A stretch of 64,000 nt of DNA from Cotesia glomerata (taxonomy: Eukaryota; Arthropoda; Insecta; Hymenoptera; Braconidae). Both the position numbers and the translations under genes were made by a program. Each line of letters opens with the position of its first letter. Position 1 is the stretch's first letter. The stretch is taken from the NCBI RefSeq assembly GCF_020080835.1, contig NC_058159.1, positions 17,610,150 to 17,674,149 of the forward strand, written 5' to 3'. Below the pieces are notes generated by a model. It searched no databases and was not told the DNA's origin. It saw only the letters and a list, made by a program, of their open reading frames with translations. Positions 32,251 to 44,215 of this stretch are shown piece by piece.

Positions 32251-32881
32251 AATAACCCTAAGTGTCCATTTTTATACAAACAAAAGGCCATTCCTGTATC
32301 TACAATAGCGTTCGAGGTATTACAAAAACAAAATTAAAAAACTGAAAAAATTGCGAAATTTTGAATTTGCATCTTTTGAAAAAAAAAAATTTTTTTTTTT
32401 TTTCTTTAACAGAACTTCGTTTTATGATAAACGAAAACTTCCAACCAAAATTCGTCTGAATCGAAAGAGATCGATTCCAACTATTTGTCGATTTGACATG
32501 GAATGACCCAATTGCCAACTATATCTTTAAATTTCAAAATTTAGTCATTTTTAAATGGCTGTAACTAGTCTTTTTGTAGAGATAATCATACTTTGTCTTA
32601 GAGTTTTGTAAAGCTCAAAGACTCTACTTTAAGAATGTAAAATCGTTTTTTGTAAAAAATTGCGTAAATTATGTGTAAATTCAATTTAAAAGAAAAAAGA
32701 ATTTTTCCCATGTTAATTAAATGGGAAACTAAAATAAAAATAGCGTTTCCTTAGAGTTGAGCTATAGGGCTCATCTTTGGTGAGGAATTTTTTTATATCA
32801 AATGGAAGCATTTGAGAGGGTAAGAGTTAAAAAAAAAAATTAAAAAGTTCTTTTGAATCACCCTAATATATATATATATAT
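32251..32881. other. AT-rich spacer with one TIR-like end
   Basis: GAATCACCCTAA at 32854-32865 is the reverse complement of a GGGTGATTC-type transposon end. Its partner was not found, so an end of a third TIR element may be present. Confidence 0.35.
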
Positions 32882-33556
32882 GGGTCATTCCACCAAATAA
32901 GAACATTTTTACGGGGCGACCCTCGCGGATTATGTTTAAAATTTATGGAGGTGTTCTCTATAATAAGAAATAAATTCCCTACAAGTTTCAGCCCTTAATA
33001 TGCAGCGGTTCTGGAGTTATGATTTTTTGAAATTTTGAAAAAAAATATTTTTTAACTTTTTTATTAATTTTTCTGATGAGGAAAACTTTTTTATTAAAAT
33101 CCACGAAAAATCTTATCTTGTCGGAAAAATCTTCAGCTTTTGAATGAAAATATCCATTTTATCATAAACACATCAGAAGACCCTTTGAAATCCAATTAAA
33201 GTGGAAAAATTGATTTTTCTCGGTGTGCGGTGCAAGGTACATCCAATTTGACTTTTTTTTCTGAGAGATCAGAGTTTTTTACACAAAATATATGGTTTTC
33301 ACGATGTGCATATTTTTTGTTCAATCACAATTAAATTAAACGTTATATCGGCTAAGCGTTATACGATTATTCGGGATAGTAAAATAATTTTCTGTTAAAT
33401 ATTTAAAATTTCAAACTGCTCGTTAAAAATTGAGTTTATACAATGCAGATGGCGTTCACAACTACGATTCCATTTTATTATTTAGGATGTAATTTTCCAA
33501 AATTTGCGAGAAATACAGATTGGATTATGGAAACTTAATCAATTTATAAAAATTTA

Positions 33557-33775
33557 TTGAATAAATTGATTTTTAATAATCCAACGGAATCGTGCTTCTT
33601 CAGAAGTTGTAATAGATGTCCAAACAATGAAGAAATCATTAATTATTTTCATCCATCGTTTAAAGAATTTGATGTAAATGAAATCGAATTTAAAATGTGG
33701 ACATCAACCGATCGATGTACCATTGTAAACGTTATTTCGGATTCCGATGACTTTATTGATACCTTAGCGACTTAA
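33557..33775 (+). pseudogene. Transposase-like fragment, N-terminal part
   Basis: Frame with SCFFRSCNRCPN (cysteine pair), STDRCTIVNV and SDDFIDTLAT. It resembles the upstream part of an uncharacterised insect transposase-type family that I recognise by the HGKGPCDG motif in the next fragment; the superfamily name is not known to me. It ends at a TAA at 33773. Confidence 0.55.
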
Positions 33776-34085
33776 AACATGACTTTATAGTAAAAATACA
33801 AAGTCGGTTTTTCCCTAATGTGAAATTAAATTTGAAGAGTGGTGAATTAGCGGTAGTTTTTAACTTGGTAGAAAATTGCGTTTGTTGTGCAGGAAGCTGC
33901 TCAAGGCTATCATTGAAATAATGACCAAGCTACTATACTTCAAATGGTGGTTTACTAAAACGAAAATGATACTATTAAGCATTTAGGCTTAGTTGGTATC
34001 TCAGATTGCCTTAAACATGACACAGTTTTGATTTATTTATTTCAAGAACAATTGATTTCTTTTTTAAGAGAAAAATTTACTGTTA

Positions 34086-34472
34086 TTGAAAGGATTTTTT
34101 ACTTCTCAGATGGAGCACCTCAGCAATTTAAAAATAAAAAATCATTTACTAATTTATGTTAATATTATGCTGACTAGAATCATCGTTGAGTGGCATTTTT
34201 TTGCGACTGTCCATGGCAAAGGACCATGCGATGGGCTTGTAGGTCCAGTAAAACGACATGCTGCTAGAGCTTCATTACAAATGGAAAATAAAAAACATAT
34301 ACTGGCACCACAAGATGTGAATTCCTGGGCAATCAAGAATTTTACAGGCGTTGATTTTACTTTCATAACGAATGATGATTATTTAGACAAAAAAAATGTG
34401 TTAGACGTACGATATTCTTTATCAAAAACGGTAAAGGGTATACAGACATTGCACACTTTTACCGATAAATGA
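34086..34472 (+). pseudogene. Transposase-like fragment, core
   Basis: In the frame just before, an FSDGAPQQFKNK motif is read (about 34105-34140); after a frameshift near 34160 the frame continues EWHFFATVHGKGPCDG and VKRHAARASLQ. An Asp-containing SDG block followed by a Glu- and His-rich EWHFFA block suggests the end of an RNase H-like DDE core. Broken by frameshift and stops, so not active. Confidence 0.6.
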
Positions 34473-36020
34473 TGAAATTCGATATGCTCTTATTAAAACT
34501 GTATCAACATCTGAAAAAAGTTCAAAAATAAAAGTATTTTAATTATAAAGATTTTACGTTTAATTTAATTGCGATTGAACAAAAAATACGCACATCGTGA
34601 AAACCATATATTTTGTGTAAAAAACTCTGATCTTTCAGAAAAAAAAGTCAAATTGGATGTACCTTGCACCACACACCGAGAAATATCAATTTTTCCACTT
34701 TAATTGGATTTCAAAGGGTCTTCTGATGTGTTTATGATAAAATGGATATTTTCATTCAAAAGCTGAAGATTTTTCCGACAAGATAAGATTTTTCGTGGAT
34801 TTTAATAAAAAAGTTTTCTTCATCAGAAAAATTAATAAAAAAGTTAAAAAAAATTTTTTTTCAAAATTTCAAAAAATCATAACTCCAGAACCGCTGCATA
34901 TTAAGGGCTGAAACTTGTAGGGAATTTATTTCTTATTATAGAGAACACCTCTATAAATTTTAAACATAATCCGCGAGGGTCGCCCCGTAAAAATGTTCTT
35001 ATTTTGGTGGAATGACCCATATATATATTAGGGTGGCGCAAAAAAACCGACTATTTTTTTTTTTGAGTCTCGGATGAAAAAATGTTAGTTTTTGATGTTT
35101 TAAGAGCCCTCTCCAAAGGACAGCTCAAAAAAAAATTTTTAAGAGGTCGCTCCAAATTTTTTTAAATTTAAAAAATCGTCAAAAATCGAATTTTTTTTTT
35201 TTTATTTTTTTTCTCGTTACGGTATAATTTTATAGACCAAAAAAAAATAAGTTTCTGAAAGTTTCAGTTAAAAATTTTAATTTTGAAAGGTCGCTCATAA
35301 TTTTTTTTAATTTATTAGTAAATGACTTTAGATTTTTTCGAGCGACCTTTTAATATTAAAATTAAAATTCCGGCCATTTTTTTTCCTTTATTTAGTACAA
35401 TAATCTATAAAAATACACCACGAGATGAACTAAAAATCAAGGATAACAAAAAAAAACACAATTTTTTTCTAATTTTATAATTTTACAAGTAAAACGTATC
35501 ATTACATTTAATTGTTTTTTCTTAATATTTCGTTTAATTATAATTATTTTTGTAGTAAATAATTTAAAATTACCGCTGTTTCATTTCACTGAGACAGAAA
35601 TTTTAATTACCGACGCAGCGAAATTATTAGTTCACTATTTTGACACCATATTAGGCCAGCGCTTTTTCCACTTTACTTTTGAATATAAAACTTGTTTGTA
35701 AACAATTACTTCATGACTTTCTGTTTACTTCTCACTCCGAATAAAGAATCTCATAATAAATAACAGTTAATTATAGAATACTAATTCGTCAGTTCGTGAT
35801 TTTTCAATGTTACAATGTTTGATATATTCGTTTAACAAACAGGTATGTTCCTTTGTTATTTATGTCGTTTCTGTCATTCTTTTGTCCTAACCTCAATAAA
35901 GTTCAATGTATCTAATTGTTTCATAAACATTTAATGTTTTATTTAGAATTTTTATCTGAAATATTTCTATATTTTGGTTTTTGACTATGATTTTCATGTA
36001 TTTTTTTTTGTAGACTAAAA

Positions 36021-38107
36021 ATGTGCTCTAAACGACAATTGAGATCAACAAAACCATCTAACCCTGGTGAATGGTTAATTGGCGAATATTATAAAGAATT
36101 GAAAATTACTAGAGCTCCTTCTCGTCGAGAAGTACTCAGTTTTTTCTTATTTCATCACTACGAAAATAAATTGACAATTGCAGACAGTTTGAAATTAACT
36201 GCTCAAAATATTCAACAATGTTTGGAACCGCAAGTAACTATCAAGGACTTTCATATTAAAGAAAAAATTAAAAAAATATTCGACAGTTGGCAAAAATTGA
36301 AAAAGAATCGTTTGAGGCTTACAAACGTCCAGCGTGAAAACGAGAATGCATTTCTAAAATCTTTAGATGATATGTTTGAATGTAGACTTCAAACAAAAGA
36401 TAATAATTTAACAACGGAATCTGTTACACATTCTAAAAAGGCTTTGTCTTCAAGTAATTTAGAACCACCTGTACTATTATCTCAAAAAAGTAATGCATCA
36501 GGTTGTAGTGGGTCATCACACGAATTTTATCCTTCCCCGCCTAAAAAAAGAAAACTAACTGGACCACTCAAAAAAAATATATTGACCCCAGCATTGTCAA
36601 GTATGTTAGATCGAACAAAAACTTCAAACCGTAGTGCAACACTCATCATAGCTGCAACATCTGTATCTTTGAAAGAAGATTTATTAAAAGTTAGCGTCAG
36701 TAAAGATACCATCCGTCGTTCACGCCAAAAACATCGAGCAGCCACCTTTAAATATATAAAAGATTCATTCAAACCAGATACATGTCTTACTGTGCACTGG
36801 GATTCGAAATTAATGAAAACGTCAACATCTTCCCAAGCTGAAGATAGGTTAGCAGTATTAGTTACAGGAGAAGGTATAACGAAACTTTTGAATATTCCTA
36901 TAATCAATGGATCATCAGGTATTAATCAAGCAACAGCTATTTACAACACACTTTTGGAGTGGAATATTTCTGATAGAGTTTGGTCACTATGCTTTGACAC
37001 GACTGCTAGTAACACGGGACTACATGAAGGAGCTGCTGTTCATTTAGAGACAATGTTGGAAAAAAAACTGCTTCATTTTGCTTGTAGGCATCATATGTTG
37101 GAGCTGATTTTAACAGCAACATTTTCTTCACAATTGGAACCTGTAACTAGTGGTCCAGAGATAAAATTATTTGAGCGTTTCAAGAAAGAATGGCCAAAGC
37201 TTGATAAAAAAAAAAATTGAATGTAGAAACATTGAAGATCAAGTGGGAATTAAAGAATTTATCTTGGGTCAATTAACAAATCAACATCCAAGAGACGATT
37301 ATAAGGAGTTATTGACATTATCCCTGATTTATCTTGGTGAGCCTACTAATTTTTCAATAAATAAGCCAGGGGCATATCATCGAGCTAGGTGGATGTCCAA
37401 AATAATTTATTGTTTGAAAATATATCTTTTCCGGAGTCAATTTAAAGTTTCTAAAGTAGTCTTGAAAGAACTTGAAGAGTTCAACGAATTTGTAATTAAA
37501 ATTTATCTGAAAGCCTGGTTCCTATGCCAAATTCCGACTATAGCCCCGAGAATTGATTTACAATTACAGAAAGATCTGGTCCAATTTAAAAAAAAAAAAT
37601 CAAAAGTTAGGTTCAGCAGCACTTAAAAGTATTTCACGACATTTATGGTACATTAGTGACTATTTAATTGGATTGGCATTTTTTGACTCTGAAATTTCAA
37701 TTAAAACTAAGATTAAAATGGTGTCAGCCTTAAAAACACAATCTGAACAGCAGCCATTGAATCGTATCCAAATAAAAGAGAGTGATATTATGAATAAGGA
37801 AATTCATCATTTCGTGAATCAAAATACACGGTATTTCTTCGAAGCCTTAAACTTGAGTGATGAATTGTTAGAAACACATCCTGCAACCTGGAATTCGAAT
37901 CAGTCCTACTTAAGGAGTTTGAATATAGTTCGTACATTACATATAGTTAATGACACAGCTGAGCGTGGTATTTCATTAATGCAGGAGTATCTACAATTTG
38001 TAAAAAATGACGATGAACTGCAGAAAGTATTACAAGTTGTCGAAGAAAATCGTAAGTTATACCCCAATGCAAATAAAATGAATTTAATACGGACTTTGAA
38101 TAAATAA
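36021..38107 (+). pseudogene. Copy B transposase, broken by two homopolymer frameshifts
   Basis: ATG at 36021 begins the same ~695-residue protein as copy A: HWDSK, CFDTTASNTG, CRHH, ARWMSK and DTAERG in that order. The frame breaks at an A11 tract at 37206-37216 (A10 in copy A) and at an A12 tract at 37588-37599 (A11 in copy A). The two stop codons that break copy A are sense codons here. An N-terminal zinc finger is not visible, though the first 30 residues are basic. The frameshifts could be genuine mutations or homopolymer errors of the assembly. Confidence 0.82.
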
Positions 38108-38151
38108 TATATAATATACAATATATAAATAAATAATAAATATCTTAAATA

Positions 38152-40022
38152 TCTAATATATAAAATTCTCATGTCACAGTTTTCGTTGCCATACTCCTCC
38201 GAAACGGCTTGACCGATTTTGATGAAATTTTTTGAGCTTATCCGGTATCTATGCGAATCGGCCAACATCTATTTTTCATCCCCCTAAATGTTAGGGGTAG
38301 TCCAACCCTAAATTTTTTTTTTATTTTTTAGACAAAATTTTTAATTTCTATTTTTTTATGATACAACATACAAAAATACACACAATCCTCAATTTTCACC
38401 CTTCTACGATCAACCCTTATTTTTTAATAGCCATTTTAGTAATTTAATCATTTTTCCTCTCCGGTCGAAAACTGATCAATCGTCATTTAATTAGTTATCC
38501 CCGCCAGATGTCTACAGGTGTCACTTCTGACCCAGTAAACAGCACGGAGTAGGGATGAGAACGAAGCCGGTCTCCTTTCTTTCTCACTCCCTACACAGTT
38601 GTCGGCCATCATTATTGTTTATGCATCAAGTGTAGTAGTAACGTTGACAATTATTATTTTGCTATCTCAGTGTAACTCTCATATTAACTTTTAATCATTC
38701 CTATTTTATCAATAATAATTAAATTATCAATTTTGAGTGTATTTTGCACGATTAGTTAATCAAGTGATTTTATAACCTCAAAAGTACTCAACACGTGACA
38801 CGAGCTTCCAATAACAACGGATTTTGTGTTGTAAGTATACTTTTTTTTATTTATATCGAAAATGTTGTTGATCTTATAAAAATGTAATTTTAATTTAATT
38901 TTATTAAAAAAATGTAATTGAACAATTAAGATTTTCATAGTTTCCAAAAAATCAATCATTATGAATCTTTATTTTGAAATGTCAATGGAAATATTGGTTG
39001 AATAAAAAAATTATAAGAGACAATGTTTTCATAAAATTTAATTTTTTACTTTTGTTTGAAAAATTTTTCCATAAAACTTATATTTTTGTTATAATTTCAT
39101 AAATTAAAACTAGTCATTTCAAAACTGCGGCAAAAATCCTGGCCCTAATTATACTTTTAACATTTTTCATCATTAAATAATTTCATTAATTCTATTTATG
39201 TATGTTTTGTACAGTGAGCAATGCCAAGAAAACGCAAAGGGGCTGATTTGAGCCGCAGTACAAGTAAAGCTCGAAACTTGCGAAATAGCAGATCCGAAAG
39301 AACAGAAGAACAAATCCAACAACAAAATACTGATGCACGTGTCAGAATAGCGCAATTGCACCAAGAAGAGCCAGAAGATACACGAGCTGAACGCAATGAA
39401 GTCAGAAGATTAGAACAACGACAATCACGCCGTTTCACAGTCAATAGACGAAGAACAAATGACCAACAACGACAACAGGTACATCGAGCATTTGTATCTG
39501 ATTCATTCCTGCGTCTAGCATTCCAGTATGAGCCCGATATTGAATATTATGCTCATTCAAAAGTGGTAATTGGTGCTATGGACAAGGAATGTCCGCATTG
39601 TCATGCTCTGAAATTCAAAAATGAGCCAGCTGGGATGTGTTGCGCGTCAGGAAAAGTGCAACTACCTGAAATTGAAACACCACCTGAACCATTGAACGAT
39701 GGTGGCATGTGAGAGTGGCATGCTCTCGAGTGGGTAAACCATCCAGTTTGTTTGTGTTAGCTAAAGATGGACTAACAAAAAATATTGTTCACGCTATAGC
39801 ATTAAGAGATTGATATTGTTTAATAGTGTTACTGTCGTAATTGTTTAATTAATGATTTCACGTTTAATTAATTATTTCACGCATATACCACATTCTTACA
39901 TACATACAATATACACATTCTAACATACATTCATACTTACAATAAGTAAGCTATTTTTTGTCTACACTAGAAATTACTAGGAAATTATTTATATGGCAAA
40001 ACAACGTTTGCCGGGTCAGCTA

Positions 40023-40023
<1 letters not shown>
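38152..40023 (+). mobile_element. Non-autonomous Helitron
   Basis: The left end is TCTAATATATAAAATTCTCATGTCAC and the right end is CGTTTGCCGGGTCAGCTAG, both typical of insect Helitrons (5' TC, 3' CTAG). The insertion lies between A (38151) and T (40024), the usual Helitron target, and has no target duplication. It carries a small gene fragment (39221-39712). 1872 bp long. It sits in the TA-rich zone of copy B and is therefore younger than copy B. Confidence 0.88.
39221..39712 (+). pseudogene. Helitron Rep-helicase N-terminal fragment
   Basis: 163-codon frame from ATG 39221 to a stop at 39710. The N-terminus is Lys/Arg-rich, the middle is Gln/Arg-rich and likely helical. The C-terminus has CPHCHALKFKNEPAGMCC, the cysteine pattern found just ahead of the Rep domain in insect Helitron helicases. 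The full protein is over 1000 residues, so only the first part remains, and Rep and helicase are lost. Confidence 0.75.

Positions 40024-40024
<1 letters not shown>

Positions 40025-40098
<74 letters not shown>
40025..40098. repeat. (TA)n microsatellite
   Basis: TA tract directly after the Helitron, the continuation of the TA-rich target. Confidence 0.92.
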
Positions 40099-40103
<5 letters not shown>

Positions 40104-40994
40104 GATATCGATCTAAATAAAGTTAAAATCGGTTATAATTTAAAATTTAGTTTCAGAATTAATAACAAAGTTCATTGAAATACTGTTAAAATGTTGTAGT
40201 TGATGAAATAAAATTATAAAATTAGAAAAAAATTGTGTTTTTTTTGTTATCCTTGATTTTTAGTTCATCTCGTGGTGTATTTTTATAGATTATTGTACTA
40301 AATAAAGGGAAAAAAATGGCCGGAATTTTAATTTTAATATTAAAAGGTCGCTCGAAAAAATCTAAAGTCATTTACTAATAAATTAAAAAAAAATTATGAG
40401 CGACCTTTCAAAATTAAAATTTTTAACTGAAACCTTCAGAAACTTATTTTTTTTTGGTCTATAAAATTATACCGTAACGAGAAAAAAAATAAAAAAAAAA
40501 AAAAATTCGATTTTCGACGATTTTTTAAATTTAAAAAAATTTGGAGCGACCTCTTAAAAATTTTTTTTTGAGCTGTCCTTTGGAGAGGGCTCTTAAAACA
40601 TCAAAAACTAACATTTTTTCATCCGAGACTCAAAAAAAAAAATAGTCGGTTTTTTTGCGCCACCCTAATATATATATATATATATATGTATGTGTAACGT
40701 ATAGTTTGAGACATCCTATTTTTTTTCTTTAATCACGTTCAAAATACACTAGGCAATTGGAGATGGAAGTTTTTTTTTTTTTTATAAATTCAAAAGTTAA
40801 AACTTTGAAGACTGTCCCCAATGTTAGAAGAATTTCTTATATTTCAAAGACATGGGTTCAAAATTTGGATTCAATTACGAGCGAATGTATTGTTGGAGGA
40901 CTTATGTCTTCTTTGAGACCACATATATATTTTGAGGTCTGTGCTGAAAATTTCTACTTATTTCCAGGACAGTCTTCGAAATTTATACATTTTA

Positions 40995-41195
40995 CTATAA
41001 CATATACTGCTAAAACTTTTGAGGCCAGGCCTCAAAATTTTGTTATCATTTTTGAGTATGTTCTTGAAATTGATACACTTCATAAATATAGTTTCTAAAT
41101 TCTTGTCAATTTTATCATGTACTATGTCTCAAAACAATACCAGATGATTATCACCGACTTTTTGAAAATATTTGATAAAAAAATTAAAAAAGTTA
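40995..41195 (+). repeat. Old dispersed repeat, part A, first copy
   Basis: The stretch from CTATAACATATACTGC to the TCACCGACTTTTTG block matches 45335-45620 with moderate divergence. The two copies continue into part B, contiguously in the second copy, but here 2.8 kb away. Confidence 0.7.
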
Positions 41196-42159
41196 AAAGG
41201 TAAAACGAAATATGCGTGCCTTAAACGCTCGTATCATACGTATGTTATTCAAATTTTTTTAATTTCCCGCGCATTATTCATGAAAAGAATAAAACGCCTT
41301 CATATGTTCCGTTATATTAACTACTTACATGTTGATACGCATACATACGTTGACTCGTCGCAGAGTCGCTGTAGGATCTCTGTTTACTTAAAAAATAACC
41401 CGAGCTTGGGCTAGGACTGGGTTCCCTTGCCTTGGCTATTCAATGACAACCTAGACTTCGGCCAGGATTGGGCGATCTAGCCTTGGCCAACCCAATGATT
41501 GCCCGAGCTTGGGCCAGAACTGGATCTCCCAGCCATGGTCATTCAATAGCGACACAGATGGGCCTGGACTGAGGAGCCTAACCTTGGCCAACTCAATGAT
41601 TACCCGAGCGTTAATTGGTTAACTTGGGACTGGAAAACCTAGCCTTTGAATGGCAACCCAGACTTGAGCCAGAATTGGGCAACTTAACCTTAGCCATTTA
41701 ATGGAAAATTCAAACTTAATTAATCATTAAGTAATAGAATTTGGAACAGTAAATATTTATTGTTTAACGAATATTTGTTAGCAAATCCTAAAATTGAAAA
41801 TATATCATTTTAACAAAACAATTGAATATCGTAAAAATAACGTAATCGTAAAAAACAAATAACGTAATCGTAAAAAACATCAAAATTTAATAATTTAGAG
41901 TTGAATTTTTATTATTGATAATTTTAAACATTAAAATTTAGAATAAGATATTAAAAATATACCGAACGGTGTACAAAGTCTAAAGTAATACAAGAACTTG
42001 ATTCTTGCATTTTTTAACTAATAAACATTTGTAAAAAATAGATCATTTTCATCAAAACACAATATTAAATAACATAAATTATATAAATAATAAACCGTCA
42101 CACTCCGTCACCATATAGATTTAGCTTTTAAGAATGATGAGATGTGCGTCAACTCATCG

Positions 42160-42245
42160 GTCGTACGATGTAAGGATTAGTTATCACTATCACTCTGGCA
42201 AGCGCGCGGCTCGGGTTCGAATATTAGTTAGGGCAAATGCAATTT
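42160..42245 (+). other. Weak tRNA-like segment
   Basis: GCGGCTCGGGTTCGAATATTAG has a B-box-like GGTTCGAATA, but no clear A box or stems were found. It may be a decayed SINE head. Confidence 0.2.
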
Positions 42246-42603
42246 TCACTTTATTTCTTTAATTAGCGAAAGTTAGGTCTAAATTAAGAGTCAAGCGGTC
42301 TAAACTTGCGTTAGCTTTACATCAAAATTAAAATAAAAAAATGAGAACTCGAAAATTCCTTTTTTTCATTGCAACTAACAACTCTCCATTTTATGCAAAA
42401 TAATTTAACCGTTTCGTAAAATTTTACTATTTTATTCCAGAGAATTCAATTTACTCGAAATTGGGTTCTTAATACTAGTTTAATTTAAAATTAAACAAGT
42501 AAATTCTAAATATATTTTATAGTCTACTTCTTTTAGTAAATTATGTATTGGTGAATAAACCTGGGCTTGCTTTGGCTTAGAAACTTGAACCAGTCTTGGT
42601 TAA

Positions 42604-43809
42604 GGGAGTACATGGGTTTCGCGGTTTCAAGAAATCGCTCTTTTTTTAATGTATTATTAAATTCTACAACATCTCTAGAATATTGTCCTAAAGTTTCAAA
42701 TCGACCTGAAAAAATAGTTTCGGAAATACAGTTTTAAAAAGTTGCGCGTTCAAGGCGCTGTTTGATTGTCACTCAAAACTTTAAACGCGTTTTTCTCAAA
42801 ACTTTGTTTTCAAAGACAGTTGTCAAGATTTCTCGAGAACGACTCAATCGATCTTGATGGAATTTTAGACAGGTCTTCCAGACATAATTTACAAGGTCTG
42901 GGATGAAAGAATTTTTTTTTTTTTCAATTACAACTATTAAAAAAAAAAATGCCGCGAAATTTTAGCCAAATTTTTCATTTTTTTGTAAGAACCTCTGCTA
43001 AAAATCCACTTTTCATTTTTTTTTCTTTTTCCTTCGTCCAAGACCTAGTTTGAAGTCTTAACTAAAGCACGTATTTCTTTTTTTTACTTTAAATGATCCT
43101 GCTAGGAGTTCTGATGTCAACGTGGACGCATCTTTTTTCCAAGGGCTCGCTGGAAATGACGTCATAATGGCAGTTTTTAATATTTTTTTTTTTTTTTTAT
43201 TTAAGTAATCCCTTATTAAACATGTATTTTTAAGACAGTTGAAAGTTTGAATAAAATATTTTATTTTTTATAGGAGGTCGGCAATGGCCTGGTCGGCTCG
43301 GTGCTCGCTTTTCGAAAGAGTGGGACCCGGGTTCGATCCCAGCACGCACCAATATTTTTCAGTGATTGTAATTAAAAATATGTGCGTTACGTTACGTTGC
43401 CAGCCTCTGGAAGCGCTGTCAGCGTTGGCTAGCGCGAGGGATCTCTGAACACTAGGAGAAGGGCCTAATGCTCCAGTGGTCGATAAAGAAAAGTTTCTTA
43501 TCAATCACTGTAGACTTAACCCTGCTCCGACTGAACTAACATGGGTTTTCTCTGTGGTTTTCCCATGTTACTGTTCCAATAGCCGAGTAGTGAGGATCAG
43601 GGCAAATGCGGTACAGAAGGCACAAGTCGGTCCACAGCCGCAATGATAAGGCAGAGTTAACTAAGCAGAATGATAAGGCTTAGGGTGTAAAAGGGCGTTA
43701 TTACGTCTGTACACTAGAAATCCGTCTGATAATAATATTTTATTTTTTATATTAAAAAAAAATTGTTGAAAATGGGCCATTTTTTCCCGGAGGAAACCCT
43801 TATAACCCC
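42604..43809. mobile_element. TTAA-target MITE
   Basis: Flanked by TTAA at 42600-42603 and 43810-43813. Termini GGGAGTACATGGGTTTC and its diverged inverse GAAACCCTTATAACCCC form an imperfect TIR. TTAA targets are used by piggyBac-like and some other families. About 730 bp once the SINE and its duplication are removed; no coding capacity. Confidence 0.72.
43273..43733 (+). mobile_element. tRNA-derived SINE with 18 bp target duplication
   Basis: The 18 bp direct repeat AATATTTTATTTTTTATA lies at 43255-43272 and 43734-43751. The 461 bp body starts with a tRNA-like head (43273-43351) having A-box-like TGGCCTGGTCGG and B-box GGTTCGATCCC, followed by ~380 bp of unrelated body with no poly(A). Confidence 0.85.
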
Positions 43810-44034
43810 TTAACAAACTTAGTCCAGTCTTGGTTCACAATCTTGGGCCAATCTTGGTTATCATGGTTGGGCCAGTCTTGGAACCCTGTTATCGCTCCAG
43901 ACTTATACCAAGGCTGGGCCAAAGCTGGCTTACAAGCCAGGGTCAAAGTTTTACAACGTTGCGCTAAGCTCAAGACAAGCTTGGCCCCGTCGTAATCTCC
44001 TACATGGGATTGCGCTTAAGGCATGCAAAATTAA

Positions 44035-44215
44035 TATCATTCAGACGGTGAACTTTGCAGGCTATTTTTGAAATTTTTCATTTTTTTCCAGCTAGATGAG
44101 CTCTAAATTGTATATATGAACTATTCAAAGTCGAGTCGACTACTATTAAATTCAACGTTTTTTGACTGAACTAAAAATTTTTTATTCAAATCATTGAAAG
44201 CTGTTTCAACAATTA
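44035..44215 (+). repeat. Old dispersed repeat, part B, first copy
   Basis: AGACGGTGAACTTTGCAGGC through GACTGAACTAAAAATTTT matches 45628-45810. In the second copy it directly follows part A. Confidence 0.7.

Larger units (their letters stand above)
32882..35018 (+). mobile_element. TIR transposon with 460 bp arms, degenerate
   Basis: Starts GGGTCATTCCACC and ends with its inverse. The left arm 32882-33341 and right arm 34558-35018 are near-perfect inverted repeats. It is flanked by ATAT on both sides, within a (TA) tract just outside copy B. The interior holds the remains of a transposase-like gene. Superfamily not assigned. Confidence 0.85.
35031..40665 (+). mobile_element. Unclassified DNA transposon, copy B (both ends intact, Helitron inside)
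   Basis: Left TIR 35031 to about 35485 and right TIR about 40207-40665, both starting GGGTGGCGCAAAAAAACC, with only small differences. Flanked by (TA) sequence. Internal order: left TIR, transposase on plus strand, TA-rich region holding the 1872 bp Helitron, right TIR. Without the Helitron the element is 3763 bp. Copy A at 12868 is nearly identical. Confidence 0.88.
41214..44026. mobile_element. TIR element with modular subterminal repeats
   Basis: Left end GCGTGCCTTAAACGC (41214-41228) and right end GCGCTTAAGGCATGC (44012-44026) are inverted with two mismatches. Both arms (about 41396-41700 and 43815-43990) are built of degenerate modules such as GGGCCAG, CTTGG and AGCCTTGG. It lies exactly where the part A/part B repeat is interrupted. 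No coding sequence. Middle layer of a nest. Confidence 0.6.
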
